DNA from: Chloroflexi bacterium TSY
GTDB lineage: Bacteria; Chloroflexota; Anaerolineae; Caldilineales; Caldilineaceae
Direction: 5' to 3'
Assembly: GCA_019217005.1 (NCBI GenBank)
Contig: JAHBNG010000121.1
Coordinates: forward strand, 1 to 46,257
DNA: 46,257 nt
A model generated the notes under the pieces. That model was not told the DNA's origin. It was given only the letters and a program-made list of their open reading frames with translations, and ran no database searches. The stretch's first letter is position 1; the number at the start of each line of letters is the position of its first letter. A program made the position numbers and the translations under genes. Positions 1 to 7,523 of this stretch are shown piece by piece.

Positions 1-54
1 CATTGACCTCTTTCCCTATTTTACATACTTTTCACCTACTTTCATATATGAGCC
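1..54. mobile_element. Right terminal end of an IS1595-family element
   Basis: These 54 bases are identical to the right end of the IS1595-type element at 8866-11607 once the nested insertion there (9871-11569 plus its 7-bp duplication) is removed. The end is the inverted repeat finishing in ATATATGAGCC at 54. The rest of this copy lies left of the window; by analogy its transposase would be on the minus strand. The adjacent 8 bases (55-62, TCCTGGTT) should be its target duplication, which cannot be verified here. Confidence 0.85.
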
Positions 55-55
55 T

Positions 56-1450
56 CCTGGTTTTGCCTTTTCACAACATATTGGAAGCGATAGCAAAATC
101 TTCAATCCAGTGGCTGATACGTACGTTGTGTCTGGTGACCCCAATCAAGCACGGCCAGATATCGCTGGAATTTGGGTTGGATATGACACAGACGCGTTAA
201 AATCTCGTCGGAGTCTGCTTAAGTTTGACCTATCTGAGATTCCCAAAGGCAGTCGGATTGACACGGCAACCCTCTCACTCTTTATGGCAGACACAACACC
301 GAATGATGCCCCGATGACAGTCACTGCGTACCCACTAAAGGGTGATTTTAACGAAGCATTCACATGGAATCAACATCTCGCCCTTGGCATTGACACGACT
401 CAATCCGCGAGCACCCAGGTCACCACAGAATCAACTTGGTTTACGTGGCAGCTCAAAGAGCTTGTACAGGTTTGGTTAGATGACTCAAATCGAACAGTTC
501 ACTTTGGGCTGCGGCTGGATGGAAACGAAAATCCAGCCCCCCATCGGCGCGGTTTCTATTCAAAAGACTGCACAAATTGCGAGAACAGATTTCCCAAGTT
601 GGAGATCACTTACTCCACGCCAACAGCCACACCAACTCGCACATCAGCCCCAACACGCATGGCAACCCCGACACTGGGAGTGGTTGTTAAAATGACACAT
701 CAAGTTGCAACGGCAACGCCAGATGGAGGCACGGCGATCTATCCCTATCCAGGCTATGCGGCACCCGGCGATCATATTACTTATCAAATTCGCTACATGA
801 ATGGTTCGACCAAATTGACAAATGTTGAAATCCGAAATGTGGTTCCCGATTATCTTGACATTGTCGAAATCAAAAACCAGGGCACGGAAGAGGATCGGAC
901 GATTTCCTGGCAAGTGGGTGAGCTAGACCCAAACGCAGAAGGGATGGTCTCCTATCGAACGAGACGAATTCAACCACAAACTGGTGAGTTTTTGAACGTA
1001 CCCTCGCAGGCCCCAGCAAATCAAGAAATCCCCTTTGCCACCAACTTCAGTGCACCGATTGGAACGTGCTTTGACTGGGATTTTGGCGATGGGACCACGG
1101 AAGAAACGCAAAATCTATCCGCCACAACGCACGTTTTTGAGAAGACAGGCACCTTTACTGTCCGGGTCGAGGCAAGCAAACCGCCAGATTTCATCACCGT
1201 TGCAGAAACTCAAATTACGATTCAGAATGCGATCAATACACAAAGCGAAACATCATCAAGTGTCGCTGACTCGCGTCAACAAATTAGCGTGACGAAACCT
1301 GTTGCCCCATGTTCCGATACAAGCGTTATTGTAAACAGTGGAGCCATTATGGAGTGGACAAATGGAAACAAAAGTGGAGAATCGCGCAGTGGTGGCATTG
1401 TGACCAATCCAAATACTCGCGTCTATATGCCAGTATTCGAAACGAAATAG
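56..1450 (+). CDS. DNRLRE-DUF11-PKD cell-surface protein, 5'-truncated by an IS
   Basis: The frame is open from the IS end. The first usable start is GTG at 110, but coding similarity starts earlier (FNPVADTYV), so the true N-terminus and any signal peptide were cut off by the IS at 1-54. Domains in order: a DNRLRE/CBM-like beta-sandwich (about the first 160 residues after 110, with RSLLKFDLSEIP and LVQVWL), a Pro/Thr-rich linker of repeated PTxTPT type, a DUF11-like repeat, and a PKD domain with WDFGDGTT and a FTVRVEA strand. Such proteins are usually secreted or cell-wall attached and may bind carbohydrate. The PT linker is typical of Chloroflexota. It ends in TAG just before a palindromic repeat. 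With its N-terminus missing it is probably not exported, and may be a pseudogene. Confidence 0.75.
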   Translation, partial: PGFAFSQHIGSDSKIFNPVADTYVVSGDPNQARPDIAGIWVGYDTDALKSRRSLLKFDLSEIPKGSRIDTATLSLFMADTTPNDAPMTVTAYPLKGDFNEAFTWNQHLALGIDTTQSASTQVTTESTWFTWQLKELVQVWLDDSNRTVHFGLRLDGNENPAPHRRGFYSKDCTNCENRFPKLEITYSTPTATPTRTSAPTRMATPTLGVVVKMTHQVATATPDGGTAIYPYPGYAAPGDHITYQIRYMNGSTKLTNVEIRNVVPDYLDIVEIKNQGTEEDRTISWQVGELDPNAEGMVSYRTRRIQPQTGEFLNVPSQAPANQEIPFATNFSAPIGTCFDWDFGDGTTEETQNLSATTHVFEKTGTFTVRVEASKPPDFITVAETQITIQNAINTQSETSSSVADSRQQISVTKPVAPCSDTSVIVNSGAIMEWTNGNKSGESRSGGIVTNPNTRVYMPVFETK

Positions 1451-1453
1451 TAT

Positions 1454-1705
1454 CAGTAGACCGCAATGCAGAGTCGCCATGCACGGCGCGCCATATATGG
1501 CGCAGCATTCTCTAATACAAACGGGGCCGGCGTTAGAGATTACACGCAGTAGGATTTCTCAGAGGTAGAGCGTTCAAATGGCGAAAAAAGACGCAGTAGA
1601 GAATCTCGGACCATTTGGCACGCTCGAGTCTGTTTTGACTGAGAAGTGCAGGATTATGTCTACTGCGTGTAATAGAGAATGCTCACGCCGCGTTGCAGTC
1701 TACTG
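1454..1705. repeat. Nested inverted-repeat element with CAGTAGAC ends
   Basis: The outer arms begin CAGTAGACCGCAATGC at 1454 and end GCAGTCTACTG at 1705 and pair imperfectly. Inside them is a perfect 13-bp inverted repeat, TTACACGCAGTAG at 1540-1552 against CTACTGCGTGTAA at 1660-1672. GCATTCTCTAAT-like segments also pair between the two halves. No ORF of note. It looks like a non-autonomous miniature element carrying a second one. Flanks (AGTAT left, CTAAT right) are not an exact target duplication. Confidence 0.6.
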
Positions 1706-1709
1706 CTAA

Positions 1710-1730
1710 TATACTGAACACTGCCATAAA
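1710..1730 (+). repeat. TATACTGARCACTGCCATA motif, copy 1
   Basis: One of three related sites; the others are at 18361-18380 and 30472-30491, both in reverse orientation. Here it reads TATACTGAACACTGCCATA followed by an AT-rich stretch. It could be the solo terminal repeat of an IS or mini-element. The rest of the gap to 1829 holds an imperfect palindrome (ATAAATT-type arms near 1727 and 1786) and the ribosome binding site of the next gene. Confidence 0.45.
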
Positions 1731-1829
1731 TTTAAAATTCATTTGACCGTTTTCAGCTGGGCAGAACCGACTCATTGATTTTGAATTTATGAACGAGTGC
1801 CATATAACAACGAAGGAGGAAGCATATCC

Positions 1830-2861
1830 ATGAAGATCGCCATGTTACGCGGCCCCCGTGATTTGCGTATCGAGGAGCATCCTCTTGATACAGACAGCTT
1901 AAAGCCTCATGAAATTTGGGTCGAGACGCGCATCTCCGCCTTGAAGATCGGCACAGATCGCGGAAATTATGAAGGAGCGGAACAGGTCCCAGGTGCACCC
2001 GACTATCCGCGCTGGGTTGGTGACAGCAACTTGGGTGTTGTACGTGGAATCGGTGATGCCGTCACGCGCGTCCAAGTTGGTGACCGTATCGTCACTCGTG
2101 CGCCTCACCAATCCGAATATATCACCACCGATAGCGATAGTCTGGTCAAAGTGTCGGAGCGTGTCCATGATGAAGATGCGGTCTATGCCCATCTCTACGC
2201 GCTCAGCGCCCATTGTTACCACAAAGCCCAATTCCGGCCTGGTGAAACTGTAGCGGTGGTTGGATTGGGTGTGTTGGGATTGGGTGCCGTTGCCCTTGGG
2301 CCGCTTTTCGGTGCGCGCGTTGTGGGCATTGGCAATAGCCCCATTCGCCTGGAAATGTCTGAACGAATGGGTGCTCACGCAAATTTCCTTTACAACGATC
2401 CTGATCTGGATCTCAAACTGGATGAGTTTAGCAACGGCATGGGCATTGATCTCGTGATCCTTACGGCTAATCCCTGGCCTGCCTATCAGAATGCGCTGGA
2501 AATTGTACGACCCAATGGACGAGTCTCGATCGTCAGCTTGCTGGGTCGTGGCGAAGAAGCGCTCAGCTTTAACCCGCTCAACATGGAGTGGTTTTACAAC
2601 AAGGGTATCTCGCTGATTGCTGTGTCAGGTCGGGCGGGGTATCTCTATCCAGACAACAGTCCTGACCCGATGCAGACCAATGATCGCTATGCATGGGATC
2701 ATATTGCAGAACACGTAATTTCGTTGATGGCAGATGGCCGATTAGAACCCAAACGACTGATTACGCACCGCTTTCACTACAGCGAGATGATGCAAGCCTA
2801 CGAGATGGCCTATCACCGCGAGAAATCGATGTTGGGTGTTATTTTCAACTGGCAAGATTGA
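1830..2861 (+). CDS. MDR-superfamily zinc-type alcohol dehydrogenase-like protein
   Basis: 343 residues. The ATG at 1830 follows a strong AAGGAGGA site. It has the medium-chain dehydrogenase layout: a GroES-like N-terminal half, then a Rossmann fold with GVLGLGAVALG for NAD(P). In classic zinc enzymes a Cys precedes the GTD of the catalytic zinc site; here it reads KIGTDRG, so that Cys is missing and the site is atypical. It probably oxidises or reduces a polyol or sugar derivative. It was originally only 14 nt from the next gene. A 79-bp MITE inserted exactly at its stop codon now widens the gap, but the duplicated target regenerates TGA, so the protein is unchanged. Confidence 0.85.
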   Translation: MKIAMLRGPRDLRIEEHPLDTDSLKPHEIWVETRISALKIGTDRGNYEGAEQVPGAPDYPRWVGDSNLGVVRGIGDAVTRVQVGDRIVTRAPHQSEYITTDSDSLVKVSERVHDEDAVYAHLYALSAHCYHKAQFRPGETVAVVGLGVLGLGAVALGPLFGARVVGIGNSPIRLEMSERMGAHANFLYNDPDLDLKLDEFSNGMGIDLVILTANPWPAYQNALEIVRPNGRVSIVSLLGRGEEALSFNPLNMEWFYNKGISLIAVSGRAGYLYPDNSPDPMQTNDRYAWDHIAEHVISLMADGRLEPKRLITHRFHYSEMMQAYEMAYHREKSMLGVIFNWQD

Positions 2862-2938
2862 GACTGTCCCAAAGCGTGTATAAGCGAAATCGTCATAGAG
2901 AGAACCTAGTTCATTTACACACTTTGTGGTACAGACTC
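2860..2938. mobile_element. 79-bp MITE (IS256-like ends), copy A
   Basis: Ends GAGACTGTCCCAAAG and its partner CTTTGTGGTACAGACTC form an imperfect inverted repeat with the TTTACACACTT core common in IS256-family ends. It is flanked by an exact 8-bp duplication, GCAAGATT, at 2852-2859 and 2939-2946. A second copy of the same length lies in inverse orientation at 24259-24337. Removal restores TGA, a GAGGAAG ribosome site and the next ATG with a 14-nt gap. Confidence 0.85.
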
Positions 2939-2960
2939 GCAAGATTGACTGAGGAAGATC

Positions 2961-3803
2961 ATGGACCATCAACTACAAATCGATCGTCGAGATTGGTCAA
3001 AGTTGAGCTTGGGCGATCGGATTCGCCAGATAGAGGTTGAAGGCTATCTCGTCCTGCCCGACTTGTTGACGCCAGAGCAGATCGAGAGGCTAAAGGCTGA
3101 AACTGCGAAATTAAATACATTTGCCGTCGATTACAGCGTCCACCAACAGGTTTCTCCCAATGTACAATTTGCGGGTGGTGCCATCACAGAGTTGATTGCC
3201 AATCCGCCAACGATTGCCTTTTTACAGACGCTCTTTGGCGACGAAATCATCTTCATGAGCTACGCCTATGCTCGTTCTGAACCGGGCCATCCCGGTATCA
3301 GCCTCCATACCGACGGACAGCCTTATGGTTCACAAATTTTCGGCTATGAGGGCAGTTGTCCATTTATGGTGCGGGTACTCTACTATTTGGACGATCTGAC
3401 GCCGGAAGTATCACCATTTCGGGTGGTGCCGCGCTCCCATCTGAGTATGCACACAGATGCCAATCCGTATAAACGCTACAGTTCCCACCCTGAAGAGGTG
3501 ATGGTGACGGCCAAAGCCGGATCTGCGGTCCTGATCAATCACAAGGTCTTTCATGGGAACTTCCCCAATGTAGGCAACCAGGCACGTGAAATGCTGGCAA
3601 TTGCCTATCGACCGGTCTGGGCTGGTCCCACTGTCCAAGAGGTTCCCCAGTGGGAAGAAGATGATCTTGCTGGATTGCCAGACCAAGTACGCGCGTTTTT
3701 TGGGGACCGCAATACGCGCCACTGGGATTTTGGTGGAGGCAACAAACCCGCCAATATGGCTGATGCTGCACCGGGGATGGATCCGAGTCGTTGGGATCGA
3801 TAA
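2961..3803 (+). CDS. Phytanoyl-CoA dioxygenase (PhyH) family protein
   Basis: 280 residues; ATG after GAGGAAG. The Fe(II)/2-oxoglutarate site is visible: HTD at 116-118, distal His198 in VFHGN, and an Arg about 11 to 19 residues further (R209 or R217) for 2-oxoglutarate. The N-terminus (GYLVLPDLLTPEQIERL) is the usual PhyH opening. The family hydroxylates small molecules using O2 and 2-oxoglutarate; the substrate is unknown. It lies in a plus-strand run with the MDR enzyme upstream and an unknown protein 9 nt downstream, so it is probably co-transcribed with them. Confidence 0.88.
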   Translation: MDHQLQIDRRDWSKLSLGDRIRQIEVEGYLVLPDLLTPEQIERLKAETAKLNTFAVDYSVHQQVSPNVQFAGGAITELIANPPTIAFLQTLFGDEIIFMSYAYARSEPGHPGISLHTDGQPYGSQIFGYEGSCPFMVRVLYYLDDLTPEVSPFRVVPRSHLSMHTDANPYKRYSSHPEEVMVTAKAGSAVLINHKVFHGNFPNVGNQAREMLAIAYRPVWAGPTVQEVPQWEEDDLAGLPDQVRAFFGDRNTRHWDFGGGNKPANMADAAPGMDPSRWDR

Positions 3804-3812
3804 TGTAGAACT

Positions 3813-4532
3813 ATGCACACAAGTACACGGTTAGAGGCGAATGATTTTGCATACTGGCGAGTGACGCAAAAGGATCGAAGCCCACTCTCGTTCGGTGAAT
3901 TTTGTACCGATTATCATCAACTTGATCGAATCGGCGTGGTTTCGCCTGCGTTGGAAGATGGTGTCTTCCACGTCGGGCGAGCATTGTTGGCTCTGACAAC
4001 CGCTTTCTATGATAGCCATCGCTCTCGTGGTGGCGAGTTTTTTGACTATCCGCAGCATTTCGCATTTGTTGGTGCCAACGATGTCGACACATACACGCAA
4101 TCGTCACAACTTTGGGGTGCTTGGGGTTGGCTAGATGTTTGGCCAGCCAATAAGTGGATCACAGCTACACCAAACGCCACAAGCATGTTGAAATGCGTCT
4201 TTGACTATCAGATTAACCGTCTGTTCTGGCCCCAAAATCTTTGGCCAGCGCCTGGTGAAGAGCTACTCCCCGACTATGCCTACCAAATGTTGGATACCCG
4301 ATTAAAAGCAATCTATTCTTATAGTCCAACCGCCCACCTTGACGCAACTGTACCGACATTGGAAGTATATGGCTCACCAGCTGTAGAGACACTACTGCAA
4401 GAAAGCATTGAACGTTTACCGGAATCGGTCATACAAAATCGTCACTGTGCATTGTCCGAAGCGGAGCGTCTACAACAAGTCCCTGTCGCCGAGTTTATTG
4501 CAAAGATGCAAAGTGTGGCGCTTTATCCATAG
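3813..4532 (+). CDS. Protein of unknown function in the dioxygenase operon
   Basis: 239 residues, starting 9 nt after the PhyH stop. No family recognised. It appears soluble, with no signal peptide or membrane segment, and is rich in Trp and aromatic residues in the middle (QLWGAWGWLDVWP, RLFWPQNLWPAP). The base composition matches its neighbours and the frame is intact. The tight spacing suggests a function linked to the PhyH or MDR enzyme. No clear ribosome site precedes the ATG, so translation may be coupled to the upstream gene. Confidence 0.65.
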   Translation: MHTSTRLEANDFAYWRVTQKDRSPLSFGEFCTDYHQLDRIGVVSPALEDGVFHVGRALLALTTAFYDSHRSRGGEFFDYPQHFAFVGANDVDTYTQSSQLWGAWGWLDVWPANKWITATPNATSMLKCVFDYQINRLFWPQNLWPAPGEELLPDYAYQMLDTRLKAIYSYSPTAHLDATVPTLEVYGSPAVETLLQESIERLPESVIQNRHCALSEAERLQQVPVAEFIAKMQSVALYP

Positions 4533-4560
4533 GCATCCAGTTAAGTAAATCGGGTGTTAG

Positions 4561-4649
4561 TCATCGTTTTCGGCCAAATGGCAAAGTTGATTCGTTTGTG
4601 ATGCGGAGCAAACAAGCTCTTTGTTCTACAATTGGACGAAACGATGACC
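4561..4649 (+). promoter_or_regulatory. Upstream region conserved with 13049-13133
   Basis: About 85 bases here align with 13049-13133. Both share ATTCGTTTGTG, then TTTGTTCTACRATTGG, then MAAWCGATG, and a less conserved ATCGTT...GG block further upstream. Both sit just upstream of a catabolic gene (the FAA hydrolase here, a Gfo/Idh/MocA gene there). This suggests a shared promoter/operator or a duplicated leader. No protein-coding signal was seen. Confidence 0.5.
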
Positions 4650-4679
4650 AAGGTCGCAAATTGCAAAGGAGAAATCAAA

Positions 4680-5609
4680 ATGAAACTGACCACCTATCAC
4701 TATGACGGCACAGATCGTATCGGTGCCGTTGTCGATGACCAGGTCTATGATCTTGCTGCATGCCTAAAAGCCAGTGGACAAGAAAATGTATCGATTGCTG
4801 AAAGTACGCTGGCTTTCCTTGCTGCTGGTCCGGCAGCATTGGCGAGCGCGCAATCTGCTATCGATTGGGCCAAAGCCGAAGGGCATGCAGAATTGACACA
4901 GAAATTAGCAGATATCAAACTAGAGGCACCGCTCCCCTGCCCCGGTAAGATGCTCTGTCTGGCTGGAAACTATGCCTCGCATATTCTCGAAGGTGGCGGC
5001 AATTTTCCTGGCAAAGAGAAGATGATCCCTCGCTTCTTTATGAAGCCCTGCACGGCCATCATCGGCACGGGCGACGCGATTCGCATTCCGCCCTCCACCA
5101 GCTTTGCCGACTGGGAACTGGAATTGGCTGTTGTCATCGGTAAAGCGGGTCGCGACCTGACGCCGGAGCAAGCAGCAGACCATATCGGTGGCTACACGAT
5201 CTTTAATGACATCTCTGCTCGCGAGCTGACCTTCCGCAAAGACCTGCCAGAGCAAGAGGGCGACTATTTCTTTGATTGGCTGGTGGGTAAATGGCTCGAT
5301 ACTTTTGGCCCGATAGGTCCCTGGATCACGACCGCCGACGAAATTGCTGCGCCCGACAATCTGAGTATGAGGCTCTGGCTCAATGGCGAACTCCAACAAG
5401 ATGCCAACAGCGGCCAAATGATCTTTTCGCCGGCGGAAGCCATTGCCTTCATCTCCCAATTTGTAACGCTCGAACCGGGTGATGTGATCAGCACAGGAAC
5501 GCCTGCCGGGGTAGGCAGTGCCAAGAAGATCCGGCTCAATCCAGGTGACCACATTCGTGGCGAAATTGAGGGACTAGGAATCTTAGAAAACCCTGTAAAA
5601 TCGCTATGA
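4680..5609 (+). CDS. Fumarylacetoacetate hydrolase family protein
   Basis: 309 residues. The ATG at 4680 has AAAGGAG upstream; an earlier in-frame start at 4632 lacks one. Typical FAH-fold features: PRFFMKPCTAIIG, the metal ligands E146, E148 (WELELAVVIG) and D177 (FNDISARE), and GTPAGVG near the C-terminus. The family hydrolyses or decarboxylates 2-oxo or beta-diketo acids, or dehydrates sugar acids such as 2-keto-3-deoxy sugar acids. Its setting among Gfo/Idh/MocA enzymes favours sugar-acid breakdown, by inference. Its TGA overlaps the next ATG by four bases. Confidence 0.88.
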   Translation: MKLTTYHYDGTDRIGAVVDDQVYDLAACLKASGQENVSIAESTLAFLAAGPAALASAQSAIDWAKAEGHAELTQKLADIKLEAPLPCPGKMLCLAGNYASHILEGGGNFPGKEKMIPRFFMKPCTAIIGTGDAIRIPPSTSFADWELELAVVIGKAGRDLTPEQAADHIGGYTIFNDISARELTFRKDLPEQEGDYFFDWLVGKWLDTFGPIGPWITTADEIAAPDNLSMRLWLNGELQQDANSGQMIFSPAEAIAFISQFVTLEPGDVISTGTPAGVGSAKKIRLNPGDHIRGEIEGLGILENPVKSL

Positions 5610-6466
5610 CCATGATTGACTTTCCTCGCTCGACCTTTACGTGGAAATCCCATCCGTGGGCACCCGATCCATATTACAAATACGCAGGCGGCTTTGTGAA
5701 TGAACCGGGTGCGATCCACCACGTGCGCTTCAATTTGGAAGCAAAATGCCAGATACATGACGAGCAGAACGACCACGTTCTCGAGCTCTTTGTCGGCGCT
5801 CCCTGTCGTACGGAATAGACCATTACCACGCGCAATCTCTTTCAGATACCCAACGATGAGTTTCGGATGGCATTCAGCCGTACACATCAAATGCCGATTG
5901 CCAAGCGGCCCAGCCATGAACCAGAAATCTCCACCGCCATCGACCTCAGCCAGGCATTTCAGGAATATCAGATCCAGATCCGCTGCCACCACGATGCCAC
6001 CGAGTTGACCACTCCTCAGCAGGTGATCGACGCGACCTTGGCACATGCTCTGCTCAATGCCCGCTCTGCCTATCAGGATGCGGAACGGGGATTGAGCGTG
6101 GTTGTCGAATACCCGGTCAACCTCATCAATCTCAATGTGGCGGCGGGAACCTTTCAGGTCTGCACAGGGCCAATCATCTTACCCGATCTGTCAACGTGGA
6201 ATGGAGAGAGCGTACAACGGGTATTCCTGGCCCATGTTGCCTTTACTCAATTCGATTATGTCGAGTTTATTCTGCGCCGCGAGGTCGAGGCTGCTCCAGA
6301 AGAACGCGTTTGGTTGGACAGCGTACGTGGACGAGATCGACTGGAATTACATGATCCAGAAGAGCGACCGCCAAACTATCCGCCGTCACGACCGCGTCCC
6401 CTAGTTTATAATGAGACGTGGGGTTTTGATGCACAGAATGTAATTCTACAAGTACCCAATCAATAG
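5606..6466 (+). pseudogene. Unknown protein gene with one in-frame TAG at 5816
   Basis: Starts in an ATGA overlap with the FAH gene. Reading stops after 70 codons at TAG (5816-5818), then the same frame stays open to 6466; with the stop read as sense the product is 286 residues. Both halves look like real protein and no base is gained or lost, so a single nonsense substitution is the simplest explanation. No family recognised. The C-terminal half has alternating hydrophobic residues that suggest a beta-rich fold (LSVVVEYPVNLINLNV). TAG ends other genes here, so general amber recoding is unlikely. An internal start at 5867 could give a 199-residue fragment. A Gfo/Idh/MocA gene follows after 11 nt. 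Confidence 0.6.
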
Positions 6467-6477
6467 GAGAAACCATC

Positions 6478-7488
6478 ATGGCAAAATACCGTATGGGCGT
6501 GATTGGCTGTCGGGGCATTGGCGTGCAGCATGCTTCTGGCCTAGTGGGGCTGGATAATGCTGAGTTGGCAGCCGCCTGCGACCTGGATCAGGATATGCTG
6601 AAAAGCTTTCAACAACATTGGCAGGTGGAGTGGCCCAACCTGGCGCTTTATACCAGCCACAAAGAGATGCTGGCGGCGGAAAAGCTAGACATTGTCACGG
6701 TGGCCACCTCCGACCATTGCCATGCGGATCTTGTGGTTGATGCCGCCAACGCTGGCGTTCAGGGGATCTTCTGCGAAAAACCCATGGCCACCAATCTAGC
6801 TGACGCTGACCGGATGCTAGAAGCCGCCGAACGCAATCACACCATCCTCTCCATCGATCACACCCGCCGCTGGTTTCCTCTGTGGCGTCATCTAAAAGAG
6901 GAGGTTGTGGACAAGGGCATAATCGGGCCAGTTCGCTACATGGTGGGCACCCTCAACGGTGAACGCGCCATGCTCTTCCGCAACGGCACTCACCTCATTG
7001 ACGCCATTTGCTACTTTGCCAATTCGGAACCCACCTGGGTCTTTGCCGAATTGGAAGAAGGTTACGAAGAGTACACTGAATACCGAGGCGACGGGGGCCA
7101 CGTACCTGCAACCGAGCCATCAGCCAGCGGCTACATTCACTTTGCCAACGGCGTGCGCGCCTTTTATGGCGGCGGCTCCAAACAGACGCCGGTACCCAAG
7201 TCCCGCATGGAGATTGTGGGGACCAGCGGCTATCTCTTGGTGAATAACAACGAGGAAGCCATCTTGCACAAAGATGGTGCCGTCGAGACAATCACCGCAC
7301 CCGCATGGCCTGTATCTGGGATTCCCGCTGGGATTCAGGAATTGGTCCAACTGCTTGATCAAGGAGGAACGCCTGTCTCGTCAGCCCGCGATGGACACAA
7401 AGTCGTCGAGATTATGATTGGCTTTCTAGAATCTCAGCGGCGTGGCAACGTCCGTGTAGATTTGCCGTTGCAAAATCGCTCTTCGTAA
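6478..7488 (+). CDS. Gfo/Idh/MocA family oxidoreductase
   Basis: 336 residues; ATG preceded by AGGAG. N-terminal Rossmann fold with GCRGIG (10-15) for NAD(P), the family EKPMA at about 100-104, and a C-terminal dimerisation/substrate domain with HLIDAICYF, in which the His is the usual catalytic position. Members oxidise or reduce sugars, inositols or sugar acids. It is one of five paralogs in the window. The order FAH, unknown, Gfo, Gfo, FAD oxidoreductase suggests one catabolic operon. Confidence 0.9.
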   Translation: MAKYRMGVIGCRGIGVQHASGLVGLDNAELAAACDLDQDMLKSFQQHWQVEWPNLALYTSHKEMLAAEKLDIVTVATSDHCHADLVVDAANAGVQGIFCEKPMATNLADADRMLEAAERNHTILSIDHTRRWFPLWRHLKEEVVDKGIIGPVRYMVGTLNGERAMLFRNGTHLIDAICYFANSEPTWVFAELEEGYEEYTEYRGDGGHVPATEPSASGYIHFANGVRAFYGGGSKQTPVPKSRMEIVGTSGYLLVNNNEEAILHKDGAVETITAPAWPVSGIPAGIQELVQLLDQGGTPVSSARDGHKVVEIMIGFLESQRRGNVRVDLPLQNRSS

Positions 7489-7523
7489 ACTTATCTATTC
7501 CCAGCCACAAAGGATCGTCTATC

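Noticed and set aside
2860..2938. Intrinsic terminator after the MDR gene
   Set aside because: The palindrome is a MITE with an exact target duplication and no T-tract.
5816..5818. Amber codon reassignment in this organism
   Set aside because: Genes at 56, 14314, 27910 and 35165 appear to end naturally at TAG, so reassignment is unlikely.
5264..6046. 260-codon open frame on the minus strand opposite the FAH and unknown genes
   Set aside because: It lies antisense to a well-supported FAH gene, has no ribosome site and no family resemblance.
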